A program made the translations under genes and the position numbers. From contig OZ023206.1 in assembly GCA_963995525.1 (NCBI GenBank), forward strand, positions 25,168,348 through 25,232,347: a stretch of DNA of 64,000 bases. Reading direction: 5' to 3'. A model generated the notes under the pieces. That model saw only the letters and a list, made by a program, of their open reading frames with translations, did not search any database and was not told where the DNA came from. This document shows, in pieces, positions 28,520-41,975 of the stretch. Position 1 is the first letter of the stretch, and every line of letters begins with the position of its first letter. The stretch comes from Escarpia spicata (lineage: Eukaryota > Annelida > Polychaeta > Sabellida > Siboglinidae).

Positions 28520-29230
28520 CAGTAACACATTCCCTCCGTGTATCCTTAACCTGTCTCCTTACGCCTCATGCCCTTTTACGAACAACACTTTGTCCGTCTC
28601 TCATGCCCTAATCTTTGAGGGCAATACACACAACTACAATGTATCGTCCTAAATAACTCCAAATATGTATTTCCCTTAACCCGTTTTGCCAAGCCAAAAT
28701 TCAAGCGTTACATGAAACAACGACCGACTTGCCCGATTGGACAGCTTGGACGCAATAAGTTCCTGTCCCACTGATAGCGCTGTCACAAGAAATATCGAGG
28801 ATTGCCTCAGGAAGATGTATGTGGTCACACGACCTGATGTGCCTTCCTCGAACATAGGAGGACGAGGCGCCGTCTGTAGACGGAGGTGTCGGGTAGAAAC
28901 CATAAATGTTGTCCCCGATGGCGCTACGTCGATCCGGAGCTCCGTAGCAACGCCGATCGATATTTAGTGCTCTAAAGCGTGTCGGACAACGGTAGATCTT
29001 GCGAAAGTGGCTTAAGAAATTAACGACACTGCATGTGGATGTTTATCTAATGGTCCAAGAGTGCAGGTTGATAAGAAATGATTGTTTATTACGACCGGTG
29101 TTTTATGTTTGCGCAGGCCACTTGATCAACCCCGTACAGAAAAATGAAACACAAACCTATCAAATAATGTTCTATGCGAAGAGGGTTTATTTGTTCTTGC
29201 GTTTAAGAACCATTGAGGGCGAACAACATC
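28520..29230. other. No gene recognised
   Basis: Moderate-GC stretch with short overlapping frames on both strands (75-104 aa) but no domain motif or convincing splice sites. Confidence 0.3.
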
Positions 29231-29239
29231 CTGTCAGTA

Positions 29240-29525
29240 ACACCAGGGTTGCACAAAGTTTCACAAAACTCAGTAACACCAGGGATTGCACAAAGGTTCA
29301 CAAAACTCAGTAACACCAGGGATTGCACAAAGGTTCACAAAACTCAGTAACACCAGGGATTGCACAAAGTTTCACAAAACTCAGTAACACCAGGGATTGC
29401 ACAAAGTTTCACAAAACTCAGTAACACCAGGGTTGCACAAAGTTTCACAAAACTCAGTAACACCAGGGATTGCACAAAGTTTCACAAAACTCAGTAACAC
29501 CAGGGTTGCACAAAGTTTCACAAAA
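29240..29525. repeat. 37-bp minisatellite, about 8 copies
   Basis: Units containing TTCACAAAACTCAGTAACAC and CAGGGATTGCACAAAG. Three copies have GGGTTGC instead and are one base shorter. Confidence 0.93.
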
Positions 29526-29860
29526 CCCTCCCTCCCTCCCTCCCTCCCTCCCTCCCTCCCTCCCTCCCTCCCTCCCTCCCTCCCTCCCTCCCTCCCTCCC
29601 TCCCTCCCTCCCTCCCTCCCTCCCTCCCTCCCTCCCTCCCTCCCTCCCTCCCTCCCTCCCTCCTCTCTTTCTCTCTCTTTCTATATATCTCACTGCATCT
29701 CTCTATCTAGTATCTCCCTCTCCCTCTCCCTCTCCCTCTCCCTCTCCCTCTCCCTCTCCCTCTCCCTCTCCCTCTCCCTCTCCCTCTCCCTCTCCCTCTC
29801 CCTCTCCCTCTCCCTCTCCCTCTCCCTCTCACTCTCCCTCTCACTCTCCCTCTACGTCTC
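29526..29860. repeat. (CCCT)n and (CTCCCT)n arrays
   Basis: About 135 bp of CCCT tetramers, a short mixed pyrimidine spacer, then about 145 bp of CTCCCT hexamers. Confidence 0.95.
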
Positions 29861-30563
29861 CAACGCCGCTCTCTCCCAATCTCTCTCTGCGTCTCCCTAA
29901 AACCTTCGTTAATTGGTTCAATTACAAGCTACCATGCACAATTTGTGTTAATTTGTTTTGGCAAAACGTTAAAAACACTTTCTATTGCCAGTTCAGCCCA
30001 GTTCAGTACATCGCAACATGTTCTGAAACGTGACATGTGTTATAAATGCCGCCTCCGGCCGTCAGTGCGACACGCGCTTCTAGACATGCCACCTGCCTAT
30101 AGATGCTGTGCCAACGTTCGCTTTATGGCATTGCCATTTGTCTTGTCTACCCAGGAGGTCGGCTGCCTCGGAATCTTCCCAGGATCAGCAATCCTCCAGG
30201 AATTGTAATGCATTGACGCACTCGAAATTACTCTCTTTTGACATTATTTATTTAAACACTATTCACTTGAAAATTACACGTTTCGATCCAGTTTCTTCAG
30301 ACGGTGTTCGTGCTCTTTGCGTTTTCGGCTGTCTATTGACCTTTGTGTTCACCGACTACTTGAAGCGCCTGAGTCTGGACGAAGGTGTATGGTGTCGTCG
30401 AACCGTCGCCGAGCAATGCTGAAAGTCGTAGTTATGCCAGCGATGTGGATGAACAAGTTATGTGGTGCGTTTTTGTTACAATGTGACGTCAACTGCAGCG
30501 CAGTATCTAATTCAGTTACAAATTCGCAACCCAACGTCTTGTCACGCTACGTGTCATAAATAA

Positions 30564-32385
30564 ATGACTAGACCAGATACTGATTTTGTGGATTGGTGGA
30601 AAAACATGAAAAAAATAATGGGACTTAAAACAAATGACAATTCATGCATGCAAGGTCTTGCTAACAAAACAACGAATAGTGATTGCGCGTTACTAGCCAG
30701 TAGAATGAACGAGTTTTTTGTATCTGTAAGTGAACATTTACCTCGTTTAAATAAGGATCACACAATATTCACAGTAAACGAGGAACTGCCAGATCAGTAT
30801 GTCATCGATGTAATGACTACTTTTAAAGCTTTATAGAATGTTAAGGTGAACAAGGCTACTGGGCCTGATAACATTCCTGCGTGGGTGTTAAGAAATCACG
30901 CAAACGTCCTCGCTCCTCCATTAACTGCTATCTTTAACAAGTCTCTAAGAGAAGGAGTACTCCCTATGGAATGGAAAATGGCCAACATAATACCTTTACC
31001 AAAAACAAACCCACCTGTGTCGATTGAAAAAGACATTAGACCAATTTCACTAACTCCAATAGCTGCTAAGGTGTTTGAACCAATACTAATGAAATGGGTG
31101 GATGACACAATTGAAGGAGAAATTGATGCTAAGCAATTTTGTGGAATTAGTGGAACTTCCACAACAGACGTTCTTGTCGAAATGATACACACATGGTATG
31201 AGGCGACTGATAAATTGGACTCTTATGTCCGTGTTGTAATGCTAGATTTTAGCAAAGCGTTTGACCTTATTAATCATCATTTGTTACTAGAAAAGCTATA
31301 GTTGTATGGTTTGCCTTCACATATTATAAGATGGATGGCAACATTTTTACTGGACAGAACTCAACAAGTAAAAATAGGAAATGAATATTCGCATCCTGGT
31401 CACCCCAATGGGGGAGTACCACAAGGAACACTGTCTGGACCTAAATGTTTTCTAGTCTACATAAATGATTTAGAAACGCCTGTTCCGTTATATAAATATA
31501 TAGATGACAGTACATTGTTCGAAGTATGCGACAGAAAGGGTGTATCTGTTATATAAGAATCGGTAGACGTTGCCGCTAAGTGGACAGAACAGAATGATAT
31601 GAAAATTAATTTAGGAAAATCAAAAGAGATGATCATCTGTTTTGCACAAGACCGCAATTTTCGAAACACTATCCCGAATATAACGATCGATGGAAAAGAT
31701 TTAGATCAAGTAGACCATGCCAAACTTCTAGGTGTTACAATTTCACAGGATCTGACATGGAATAAGCATGTCGAAAATATTGTGAAAAAGGCCGGGAAAC
31801 GATTGTACATGTTGTATCAGTTAAAGCGAGTAGGAATTAGCCAGAATGATCTGGTCACTATATATGTCAGTGTTGTGAGACCTGTTTTAGAATATGCATG
31901 CCCCGTATGGCACACTAACTTGCCACAATATTTATCTGACAGTATTGAAATGATACAAAAAAGAGCATTAAAGTGTATTTTTCCTGCAACAAATTACGCT
32001 GAGATACTCAGGTATGTTAAATTGGAGACATTGAAAGCAAGACGGGACTGCCTTTGCCAAAAATATTTCAATAAAATTAAAGTTAGTACACACAGATTAA
32101 ACTATCTGCTGCCTGACAAAAGGCATACCAAATATGACATCTGACAGAGTAATGTGTACCCTTTGCCAATAACCCGAACAAACAGATACCGTAACTCCTT
32201 TATACCATGGGGATTACACAACTGCCAATAACGAATGAAGGGCAAAAGGATGGTATTTATACTGTATGACATTTCAGTGTATTAATACTGTATGACGTTC
32301 CAGTGTATAGTTGTATTTTATTGTATACTGTGAATCCAACTCAGTTGAGTTGCTAATAAACTTGTGTTATTATTATTATACCAAA
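30564..32385 (+). mobile_element. Nearly complete LINE reverse transcriptase frame, 4 in-frame stops (family B, copy 1)
   Basis: One frame runs from 30,564 to 32,144 with no frameshift, broken by stops at 30,834, 31,299, 31,554 and 32,142. Motifs in order: NKATGPDNIPAWVLR, ANIIPLPKTNPPVS, RPISLTPIAAKVFE, VVMLDFSKAFDLINHH (palm A), GGVPQGTLSGP, YIDDSTLF (catalytic box, YIDD rather than FADD), then HAKLLGVTISQDLTWN and a C-terminal domain RPVLEYACPVWH. The 3' UTR ends AATAAACTTGTG followed by (TTA)n. It reads as a non-LTR reverse transcriptase and C-terminal region. The endonuclease half is missing, so the copy is 5'-truncated near 30,560. A second copy lies at 56,980-58,680. Confidence 0.88.
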
Positions 32386-32389
32386 TTAC

Positions 32390-35210
32390 TCGCAATGGCG
32401 TCAGAACGGAAACTTACTGTTCAGTCGGCTGAGCCACACCGAAGCTTCAGTTCAGCACTCGTTGTCACTCTCGGTTCTTAATATAGGAATACGGGATGGG
32501 TATGTGGGAATGTTGTTGGATATTTTTCGCGGAGACGTTCATAATTGTTGACGATCTCCAAAAAAGCTCGATTTGCACCCCCCGTGTGAAACTCGGCAAA
32601 ACATCCTCACGCTCTCCAACAACTTAAATTTGCATCCTTTGAGGTTCGTCAAAACATCTTCATGCTCTCCGAAAACATCAAATTCCATTCAAAATGCATC
32701 CTTTCCCCTCAATATTGGGGGCTACTCATATCTCCCTCCACCAACAATTTTGGGAGGGCTTAGATCCCCAAGCCCCCGGTTCCGACGCCTACGATTCGTG
32801 GAAAGATTAGACGTCACTAGATGAGACAATATATTGCTGGCTGACGACAAACAAACAAGAGTTGCAACAGATGAAAATGACTCATATTGAACACATGATA
32901 AGAACATTTCAATTAAAATATATTTGATAATATAGGATAAGCCCAATCAAGCAACGTCAAAATTATGATGTCAGACCGCAGATGGAGAATAAGAACACGC
33001 TTATGTGTTCAAAACGGGAATAGATTGACAACGGTACATGCTGCAGTCGAATGTCTATTGAGTTTCTCCGAAGCCAGCGATGGATATGAATTTGTCGCCA
33101 GAGATGATTTGCCACACACGTCATTATATGCTTTCTAAGCAAAATATCAAATAATGCCAGATCAAACGAAATCAGACGTTTGATTGCTAATTATATCGGT
33201 ATACACACAATTCGTCCCACCATTCAGCCCACGAAGCTCTGCCATTTGGTGGTGTAAGCCATATTACTGAACATATAATCTTGTTTATCGGGTATATATC
33301 GGCGTTATCTACAAAAGTATTGCATATGGTGCCTGGTTATTCATAACCCATGGAAACTGTTCTATTTCATAAAAATACAGTCGCTATAATACATCGCTTT
33401 CATGGTATGGGTTCCTTAATATAATACTATGTTTTATCCACAAGCAGTACCAACTTGTATGTTGCATTAACCGGAATTACCCTCTAAAGCACGGGGGTAG
33501 TATTATAAACAGGACGTTTTCTTATTATTTGCTGGACTTGGTGCCACTTGCGTGGGAACCAGCTACTTCAAAATGCAATTCCATTTACCCCCGCCTGCCT
33601 CAAAACACTGCATGCCAATAATTGGCATTACCGGTTTGCATGTTCTGTTAACGATTTGATAGTTTCGTTGGAAATTCAAATTGCGAACACTGGTTCGGGC
33701 TTATTAATGATTAAATGAAATTAATCAGGCAGTATAGCTTCAACACATTTATTCTAGTTTGCGAACATTATTTTGGTAAAACATTAAGAGACAGAGTCTG
33801 TTTAATATTGGCATACACGACGCATGATACTCGTGTGATCATCCGGTCTTCGTTCTATATTAGCCCAGCAGATATGTGACAAAATATGGCTGAATTTGAG
33901 CTTTAAAATTAGTGGAATGTCGGAGAAGATCAAAAGAAAGATATTTGAAATCTATGACCCCGAAAAACTATGTCTGGCACCAAAAGTATTGCTCTATGTG
34001 AGACAATAATGTTATTATTAAGATATGGGGAAAATAGGTTTTCTGCGGCCAGCGCCATCAAAGGCAAAATCTGAGATGGCCCTATGTCCAAATATTTGTT
34101 TTTGTATGTATGCTCTAAGTTTGTGCAAAATGTCATGCTTGTATCGTAAAATGCACAATTCATACACATAATCGGCTGCACTATTATGTACTGGTCCAGT
34201 AGATAGCGCCTCGGGGCCTAATCAATGAGACGTTTTTGGCGTGTAGTGCGTCTGTTCCTTCAAGAGATACACAATCAATAACACACCAGAAGATGGAGGA
34301 GACTTCCTACTGGGCTGGAGCAGTGGAGCGAAGCAATCAAACGTCGCTGACATCATTAATAGAACGACAGCTAACATGACAAAACTGTTGTACAAGCTGA
34401 ACATTGGACATGTTCGTAAAACCTTGTCTTAGGAGGATTATACCATAACTGTGATTGATAACCAGGTATACCACCCATCAAATTGCGTCTGAAAAGCCCT
34501 AAACATTGTTCGTTGTTTAAATGTTTAGTACGCAAAAAATAAAAAAGACAGTCAGGTCTTAAAGAACAACATTGGCAATAAGACGAACGCCAGTCGGTTT
34601 AACGACAAACTTCGATGTTCAGCATGGTCGCGATATTCCTACTGTAAAAATGTAATTAAGCGAACTGCCTGTTAATAATAACCACGGTGACTCCGGGTCA
34701 CAGGCAGATAAGGCAAGTTTATGGATAGTGTATACGAGCGATTTGTGGCCGAGGTTGCCCCGATTATTGTGTATGACACGGTGCGTAGATGTTCCGTTTT
34801 AAAAATAATTGATGTGCTTATTTTGTTAACATTTCTATTCATGTAAAATACTAGTATAAATGTGTATAAAGCGCCCGAGAGCAATTTCGATTGACTGAGA
34901 GCTATATATAAGTACTCATTATTATTATTATAATTAGTATGTCTAGACATTGAGAGGATAACCAATTAACTCTCACCAGTACAATCCCCACCTGAGGCTC
35001 GGTGACAGGTCACGACGAGTCCCGCACATGTATTTCTCTCTAACGCCGTAATAGACACATCCGACTACAAGTTCCAAACTCCAAACATATCGCAACGCAT
35101 AACGTATAACCTGTAACTTTTCTTGGCCTTCATTCATATCAAGCCGGAGTAATTTTCCGCCAGCGGTGTTGTTGACTAGTTCCCAAGCGCACAGCATCGT
35201 GTTCTGTAGG
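32390..35210. other. No gene recognised; includes dispersed repeat copy at 32,545-32,800
   Basis: At 32,545-32,800: 'CAATATTGGGGGCTACTCAT' and the end 'GGTTCCGACGCCTACG', with repeated 'CTCTCCAA' and 'TTTGCATCCTTTGAGGTTCG' units, the same family as 23,540-23,730. The rest is AT-rich. At 34,867-34,937 a short retroelement 3' end (GAGAGCTATATATAAG then ATT triplets) is visible. Confidence 0.45.
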
Positions 35211-35214
35211 TATG

Positions 35215-35437
35215 CGGACTTGTAAAAAGTTAGTTTCTTATATAACCCAGAATGCAACATCCAGGCCTTACGACTGCTCAAAGCGCTTCACCTTTTACTC
35301 CCTGGCAGACAGCTAAGTGAACTGGAGCAACGTGAAATGGACAACCGTGCCCAAACTTCGACACGGCAGCACAGGATTTGAACCCGGGTTTTCGCGATTG
35401 AGAGTCCAACGCTCTATATACTGCGTCACCGCGCTCC
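35215..35437 (-). mobile_element. tRNA-derived SINE
   Basis: The minus strand starts GGAGCGCGGTGACGCAG. It has an A-box-like TATAGAGCGTTGG and a perfect B box GGTTCAAATCC (35,374-35,384). A tRNA-unrelated body follows, and the end GGGTTATATAAGAAACTAAC resembles the 3' ends of LINE-like fragments in this window. A body fragment recurs at 20,172-20,212. Too diverged to fold as a functional tRNA. Confidence 0.75.
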
Positions 35438-35909
35438 ACAAATGTACAAAATACCTATTCGGACTGTTCGGTTTTATCGGATCTATCTCGCGAACAAATA
35501 CACATACTGTTTCGAGACCGCTGAGTATTGAACGAATCACTGAAGACGCGACTGTTTGTCAGCGATTGGAGTAATTATGTATTGCCCAGGAATGGAAACG
35601 CATATGTCTTTATCCAGATTCGATTTCAAGTCAATAGGTACATTGCGTGACATGTGGTTGGTAGGTACACGTTTGTCGTCTACGGTAAAACGCCAAAGGA
35701 TGGCTGTTGGATATGGTGTTCGTTCCATTTATCAGGTGTCTGTGTATCAATGTTTCAACTGCAAAGCGTGCACGGCATGCCTTAGAGGTTTATGGGGTCA
35801 GTGTAAAAAAGCACGGGTGACACGTTGACAGAGAGTGAGATACAGGGCAGTTGAACGAAGCAATAGTGAGAAGCCCGATAATGTGCGCAGGAAATGGGGA
35901 ATACCACAA

Positions 35910-35976
35910 TTGGAGGGAAGGAGGGAGGGAAGGAAGGAGGGAAGGAAGGATGGAAGGAGGGAGTGAAAGAAGGAGG

Positions 35977-36007
<31 letters not shown>

Positions 36008-36109
36008 GGGAGGGAGGGAGGGAGGGAGGGAGGAAGGGAGGGAGGGAGGGAGAGAGGGAGGGACAGAGGGAGAGAGGGAGGGACGGAGGGACGGACGGAC
36101 GGAAGGAGG

Positions 36110-36178
<69 letters not shown>

Positions 36179-36285
36179 AGGGAGAGGGAGAGGGAGAGAG
36201 AGAGAGGGAGAGAGCGAGAGAGAGGGAGAGAGGGAGAGAGGGAGAGAGGGAGAGAGAGAGAGGGCGAGAGAGAGAACAGGGAGTG
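35910..36285. repeat. (GGGA)n and (GA)n purine array
   Basis: About 375 bp almost purely purine on the plus strand; long open frames on both strands are repeat translations. Confidence 0.95.
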
Positions 36286-36299
36286 TGGTAATGCATGAC

Positions 36300-37900
36300 C
36301 AGTCTCTACGTTTTAAAAAGAACCACGATGACGAATATTACTCCCTTTTTGATATAATAAAATAGATATGCCTATATAAAAATTCTTCACAAATTAGCAA
36401 TTTCAATAAGTATGAAATGGTATATTTACATAGAACTCGCACTTCAAACGGTTTTTGTTTCCGGTCGGGATGTACTGCTGTAGCCGATCTTCAGTTGTTG
36501 TGCAGAAGGCGATTACATGACGCGGCATTAAAGATACTTTCTTCCTATGTCTTTGTGTCATTGTGGTATTTATTTAAATTTCGTTGACATTGTTTTGCAG
36601 TCGTATTAATTATTACAAGAGAACGATAATTTAGTAACCGCTTTGCTGATTTCGCTTTGTTGTCTTGTCTGCCGATTGCCAGACAGGATATCACGCCCCA
36701 TTAAAACACCATATGAATAGACGCAGCGCATACGATTCCATATCGCACAGTAGGAATTGATTCGCTGGGCCGTACTTAATTATATTCATCGACTACGGAA
36801 GTGGACCATAGCGCAAATGTAAATATGCATTTTTATACACCATGTTACGTGGGTTTGCGGCAATGTAAATATTAGTAAAGGAATCAATGTATTCACAAAG
36901 AAATGAAACTTGGCTACATTGTTCTAAGTTAAACATTCAAGAAAACCATTTGGAATCGAGTGTGTGCTTGTTGTTCACGTATGATTTGTTTGCATCTACA
37001 ATAATTGCAACGGCGCTGAATACATCCCAAAGAAAGCGAGATGATGTTCGAATAATCAGTTCAGCCAGAGCGTCGTGTTTACAGCGCATTGAGCTGTAAG
37101 AATTGAATACCGCACTAGATAGACTATAAGCATAGGCGTGTCAAGGGGAGCCCGTGACCGGCCCCCCAGACCCTTGGAAATGTGCCTCCGTTCAAGTTAC
37201 AATAAGCTGAAATTACGGCAACGCGGCGGCGAAAGTTTTTCAACAGCACCACTCCTCTCCCCTCGTCACCAATCGACACCAGAAGCTGAAGTTATGGCGG
37301 AGCGAACAATTGTGTACACCATTTGGTTCGGCCGACAGAGGAGGTTTTTGTGCCCCGCGCCTATCCTCTCTGGATCCGCCCCTGATAAGAACATTCCTTT
37401 TGAAATATGTATACCGTAATACCAGTGCAAAACATGTACAGTGTACCACACGTGTAATAATTGCAAAACATTATGTATGTATAATATACGTATAATACTT
37501 GGTCTATTGACAGTTAACAATACACCAAGTATTATCATTAATAAAGTTTACACCCACAGTCTATATGGTTTTTCAACATACACAAAACACTTTTTTATTT
37601 GAATCCAGTTGTCGTATTCATAATTGCTTTATTTGTAATTCGTAATACGTATTGAAATGTATACATAAGTATCCATATGTACGTCAATGTGTACACGAGT
37701 ACATAACATCAGTCCTTGTATTATGTATGCATGTTGACACATTGAGTAATTATCAACTGTAAAACAAGTCATATGCTATTCTGATTTGTGACATGTAAAT
37801 GTTATTGTTGTTTATATTTATGGGGTGGCTCCTGTGCTAGCGATATTATATACCATAATGAGAGTCTCCCGACCTTATCTATTACTTACGTTATTCATTG
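36300..37900. other. No gene recognised; dispersed element end at 37,130-37,390
   Basis: The block 37,130-37,390 is GC-richer, starts near GGCGTGTCAAGGGGAG and ends CTGGATCCGCCCCTG, matching the terminal motif of the element at 260-573. The rest is AT-rich without exons. Confidence 0.4.
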
Positions 37901-37907
37901 TATATGT

Positions 37908-38080
37908 ATCGTATGTATGTATGTATGTATGTATGTATGTTTGCATGTATGTGTGTGTGTGTGCGTGTGTGCGTGTGTGCGTGTGTGCGTGTGTGCGTGT
38001 GTGCGTGCGTGCGTGCGTGTGCGCGTGTGCGCGTGTGCGCGTGTGTGTGTATGTATGTATGTATGTATGTATGTATCATA
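37908..38080. repeat. (TATG)n and (GTGTGC)n microsatellite
   Basis: TATG units, then GTGTGC/GCGTGC, then TATG again, directly abutting the 5' end of the LINE copy at 38,083. Confidence 0.93.
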
Positions 38081-38082
38081 AT

Positions 38083-39050
38083 GACAATATATCAAATAAA
38101 ATAGCTAAACAAACTAAAAACTCCATTATGAAAACTATTTACACTGCATTAATTTCATCACATTTACAATGTTGTATTCTATTATGGGCAAATTGATACA
38201 GCACAAACTTAAGCAAACTAAAACTACTACAGAAGAAAGCTATTCGGATAATCACATTATCCCAATATATTGCACACTCGAATCCACTGTTCGCAAAGTT
38301 AAAACTATTAAAACTGGATGATATATACAAACATCAGTTAGGTATTTTGATGCATAAAGCAACAAATAAACAACTCCCAGATAATATGTCATCAATGTTA
38401 TTGCGAACTGATAATGTACATAAACACAAGCTGAGAAACCATAATGCATATTACATCCAACAAATAAGAACAAACACAAGGAAATTCACAACATATTATT
38501 CAGGACCGATATTCTGGAATGCACCACCTCAAAACTTACAACTAATTATATTCATCAATCAATCTAAGAAGAAAATCAGAGAGCTGTTATTGTAAAAATA
38601 TCATTAAATCTTCTTCTTCTTCTTTTTTCAATATCATAACTTATAAATTAACAATAACAGCATTTTATCGTGGTATAAATAATTATGTTTGTATTCATGT
38701 TTTACTTGAAAATTTATTCTTTATATATTATTATGTTATAATGAGTGCAATTTAATTAGTAATCAACCTGTTCTATTTATGTATTGTATGTATGTGTATG
38801 TGTATACATTAACTGCACATATGAAATGATTTATTCGCTTTGTTCCAGAAGAACTTACTGTTCTACTTTTATACTTTAATTTTATGGAACAAGGAAACTA
38901 TTTAAAAAAAAATATTTCTGGTGATCCTCGCTATAAGCCCCTAGGGATTTCTAGAGGATCTCCACGGTTGCAATATTTGTTTTCTTTTTCTGTTTTTATA
39001 ATACATTGCACGTGTTCACAAAGTTGTACTTGTAACCGAAATAAAGTTCC
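38083..39050 (+). mobile_element. 5'-truncated LINE copy (family A, copy 2)
   Basis: Begins inside the C-terminal part of the reverse transcriptase protein and reads LLKLDDIYKHQLGILMHKAT and then YYSGPIFWNAPPQNLQ, parallel to 3,385-3,940. Its 3' UTR shares 'CTCGCTATAAGCCC' and 'TAGAGGATCTCC' with the copy ending at 4,396. The tail here is (TTCC)n instead of (TTCTA)n. Confidence 0.78.
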
Positions 39051-39235
39051 TTCCTTCCTTCCTTCCTTCCTTCCTTCCTTCCTTCCTTCCTTCCTTCATT
39101 CATTCATTCATTCATTCAATCATTCATTCATTCATTCATTCTTGTATGCATGTATGCACGTACGCACGTACGCACGTACGCATGTACGCATGTACGCATG
39201 CACGCATGTACGCATGTATGTATGTACGTATGCAT
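39046..39235. repeat. (TTCC)n (TTCA)n and CGTA/TGTA array
   Basis: LINE tail tetramers TTCC then TTCA, followed by GTAC/GCAT units that resemble the TATG array on the other side of the LINE. Confidence 0.92.
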
Positions 39236-39239
39236 AAGA

Positions 39240-39490
39240 CATGATGAAAAAAAATGGTATGACACAGCAACAACACCTGTAGATTCAGCATTGATCGTTT
39301 AGCAGCGACCTTGTGTCAACTTCATGAAGATACGTTTGCATATTACATCCATCGAAGGTGCACTTACAAAAAGTAGCAATCGCATCAATAAAACATTAGC
39401 TGTTGATGTGTGCAATTCGCTAAGACGCTTCGAGAAACGGCAGACGAACCTCTAGGGCCTTCATAATAGTGTTTGTGTATTTATGTGTGT

Positions 39491-39566
<76 letters not shown>

Positions 39567-39624
39567 GTGCATGCGTGCGCTTGCACGTGCGAGTGTGTGT
39601 GTATGAGTGTGTGAGTGAGTGTGG

Positions 39625-39711
<87 letters not shown>

Positions 39712-40371
39712 CGTGTGTGCGTGCGTGTATGTGTGCTAAGGTGTGTGCATGTGTGTCACACTGTTCGTAGGCGACGCTCTGCATATTGGTAAGACGCTAT
39801 AACATGGTAACACGCACGCACGCACCATGTGCGCGCGCGCACACAAACACACACGCATCCTACAACGTATACGCCATAACGCAATACGTCTAAGGTGGTG
39901 CCATCATGATGCCCGTGCTATAGAAAACGTATTGTTTAGGTGAACCTCTAGACCGCTAATTGGTGGCCCCGTCGGCAGAGATGTCTTGTAAACGGGCAGT
40001 AGATATTGGACATTTAAGCAAGAATAAATGATCGCGTGGCTTACCACGACTGTATAGAAACGTCATCGACGGAACGTTGCATTTCTGTATAGTGAAACTA
40101 AATCACGAATAGCTACAAAGATACTTAAGTACGTAGGCCTACGCAAGGCAATAATATTTATATTGTAGACGCGTAGATTACGTTACTATAACGTCATTAC
40201 GGCGTCGATAAAGGCGGCTGCAGCAAACCAAATAAATAATCGTTTACCATCAAATCAGCAATACCAATCAAACGGATCATTTGAATACCAACGACGGTTG
40301 ATCTATTGGCCAACGTGAACTATTGAACGACGCGAGTCGCGGGAGTATAATGCATCATCAGTAGTTTGCAA
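39240..40371. other. No gene recognised; (GT)n array at 39,484-39,735
   Basis: The GT array is about 250 bp with a short GCGTGC interruption. Flanking DNA has no exon I can support. Confidence 0.5.
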
Positions 40372-40393
40372 GGGGTCTTATGCATGAACCGAG
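40372..40393 (+). repeat. Left 22-bp terminal inverted repeat
   Basis: Starts GGGGTCTTATGCATG and ends AACCGAG. Perfect inverse of 46,418-46,439. A subterminal imperfect copy (CTATGCACGAACGCAG) follows at about 40,450. Confidence 0.75.
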
Positions 40394-41975
40394 CCAATGA
40401 GCGTTGTCTCGGACTATTTACGTACGTCGGGACTTTGACGGGATAATCGCTATGCACGAACGCAGACAACTAGAAGTCTCGGTCTTTCCGCGGGACGAAA
40501 CGACACGATTTTTAGGCCCGCGATAACGCTGGCCTAAACGCAGTTGTCTCCGACTATTTCGTAATTAATGGCTGCCATTGGCGTTGTGTTTATGTGATCG
40601 GATAAGTTGATGAGACCAATTACTAAATTCTGGCGCCATCAAACCACTGTCTGGTAAGTGAGGACTCAGAGTAGTTATTATCGAACTTTACCGTGCATAT
40701 AGTGTCTGTGAATGTAACAGTAACGCGACTAACGTGTGTCCAATCGATAAACTTTATCAGATATACCGGGTATCACTGGATCTCTCATTAAATACGTTGT
40801 TAATCGGATATAGTCACTGGAAGTATGATAGTCCGACCAAAAGTTATCATGTTCGACGAAATATTAGGGCCTACGCAAACAGGATTTTCGGACGACGCAT
40901 TTTACTAGAACATCTATCAGAAAAGGTGGTAGGTCTACTACCGAGTACCGGTACCGCATCGCCGTCGAGGCAAATCGGTGATAGTGATGAAAGTATATAT
41001 TTCACCTTTTTGTCCGACTGTCTACGTAATTGTACTTGACTTGTACTAGTCATAGGAAAGACAACGAACGGTCCCGTTGCATCTTTCAAACACGTCTATA
41101 CTAGTATATAGACCTTTCCATAATAAATAACATTTGTTGTCGTGGTTGTGAAGCATGTTTCTGTCGTTGAACTATCGTATGTCACTCTAAACATCTTTTC
41201 TAACAACTTGTTTGCATTTCATCGATGTAATATAACGGCTAGTTTATGGATAATTTATGCAAGTGTGCTTAGATTGTTTATAAAACAGCATGTCAAACCT
41301 AGCATTCGAATCGACCAGCAATAATGTAGCCATTGTAGGCTAGCCAGTGCAGTGTAGCGATTTTTTCAAACAAGGGTCAAGGCCATTTTTAATACGAATA
41401 AATAATATTCTAATCACGATAAATTAAAATACGAGTATTCAAGAGCAGGACATACTACGCATTTTCGAGTAACCAATATTTTATTAGATATGTATTGTGA
41501 GGTAAACAGTGTTTCCATAATTTATCAAACCAAGATCCGGTAAGCCTACTTATTATGACCAGTTAGTTATGTATAGGACTAGCCTATTCAAGGAATTTCA
41601 TTATACACAAATATAATTTATAAATGTTATTGAAGCAAAAACAAATGGTTTCATGTCATTAATATTGTTTGTCATAATACCTGAGCTACTGGAATATTTA
41701 CTAGCTCTGATAACACTGTCTGTACTGTAGTGTAGGCCAAGTTTCGTGTCACTGTGCCTTTTTCATTACATATTGTCACACTACTCGAATATCAGAAGGG
41801 GGAGCTTTTTAGTTTTGACAATTAAAAAATTAAGGTTGTGGGATTTTGACCAGTGACAAAGGACATTTGACAATCACATGTAATTAAATGTAGACAAATA
41901 CAATGCCATTTTCGTCAAACTGCATTTTACTAAATTAGAAAAAAACTTGTCATTAACAACTTCAGTTATTCTTTC

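Noticed and set aside
35374..35437. Functional tRNA gene
   Set aside because: Good A and B boxes, but the acceptor stem and other arms do not pair convincingly and a 3' SINE body follows.
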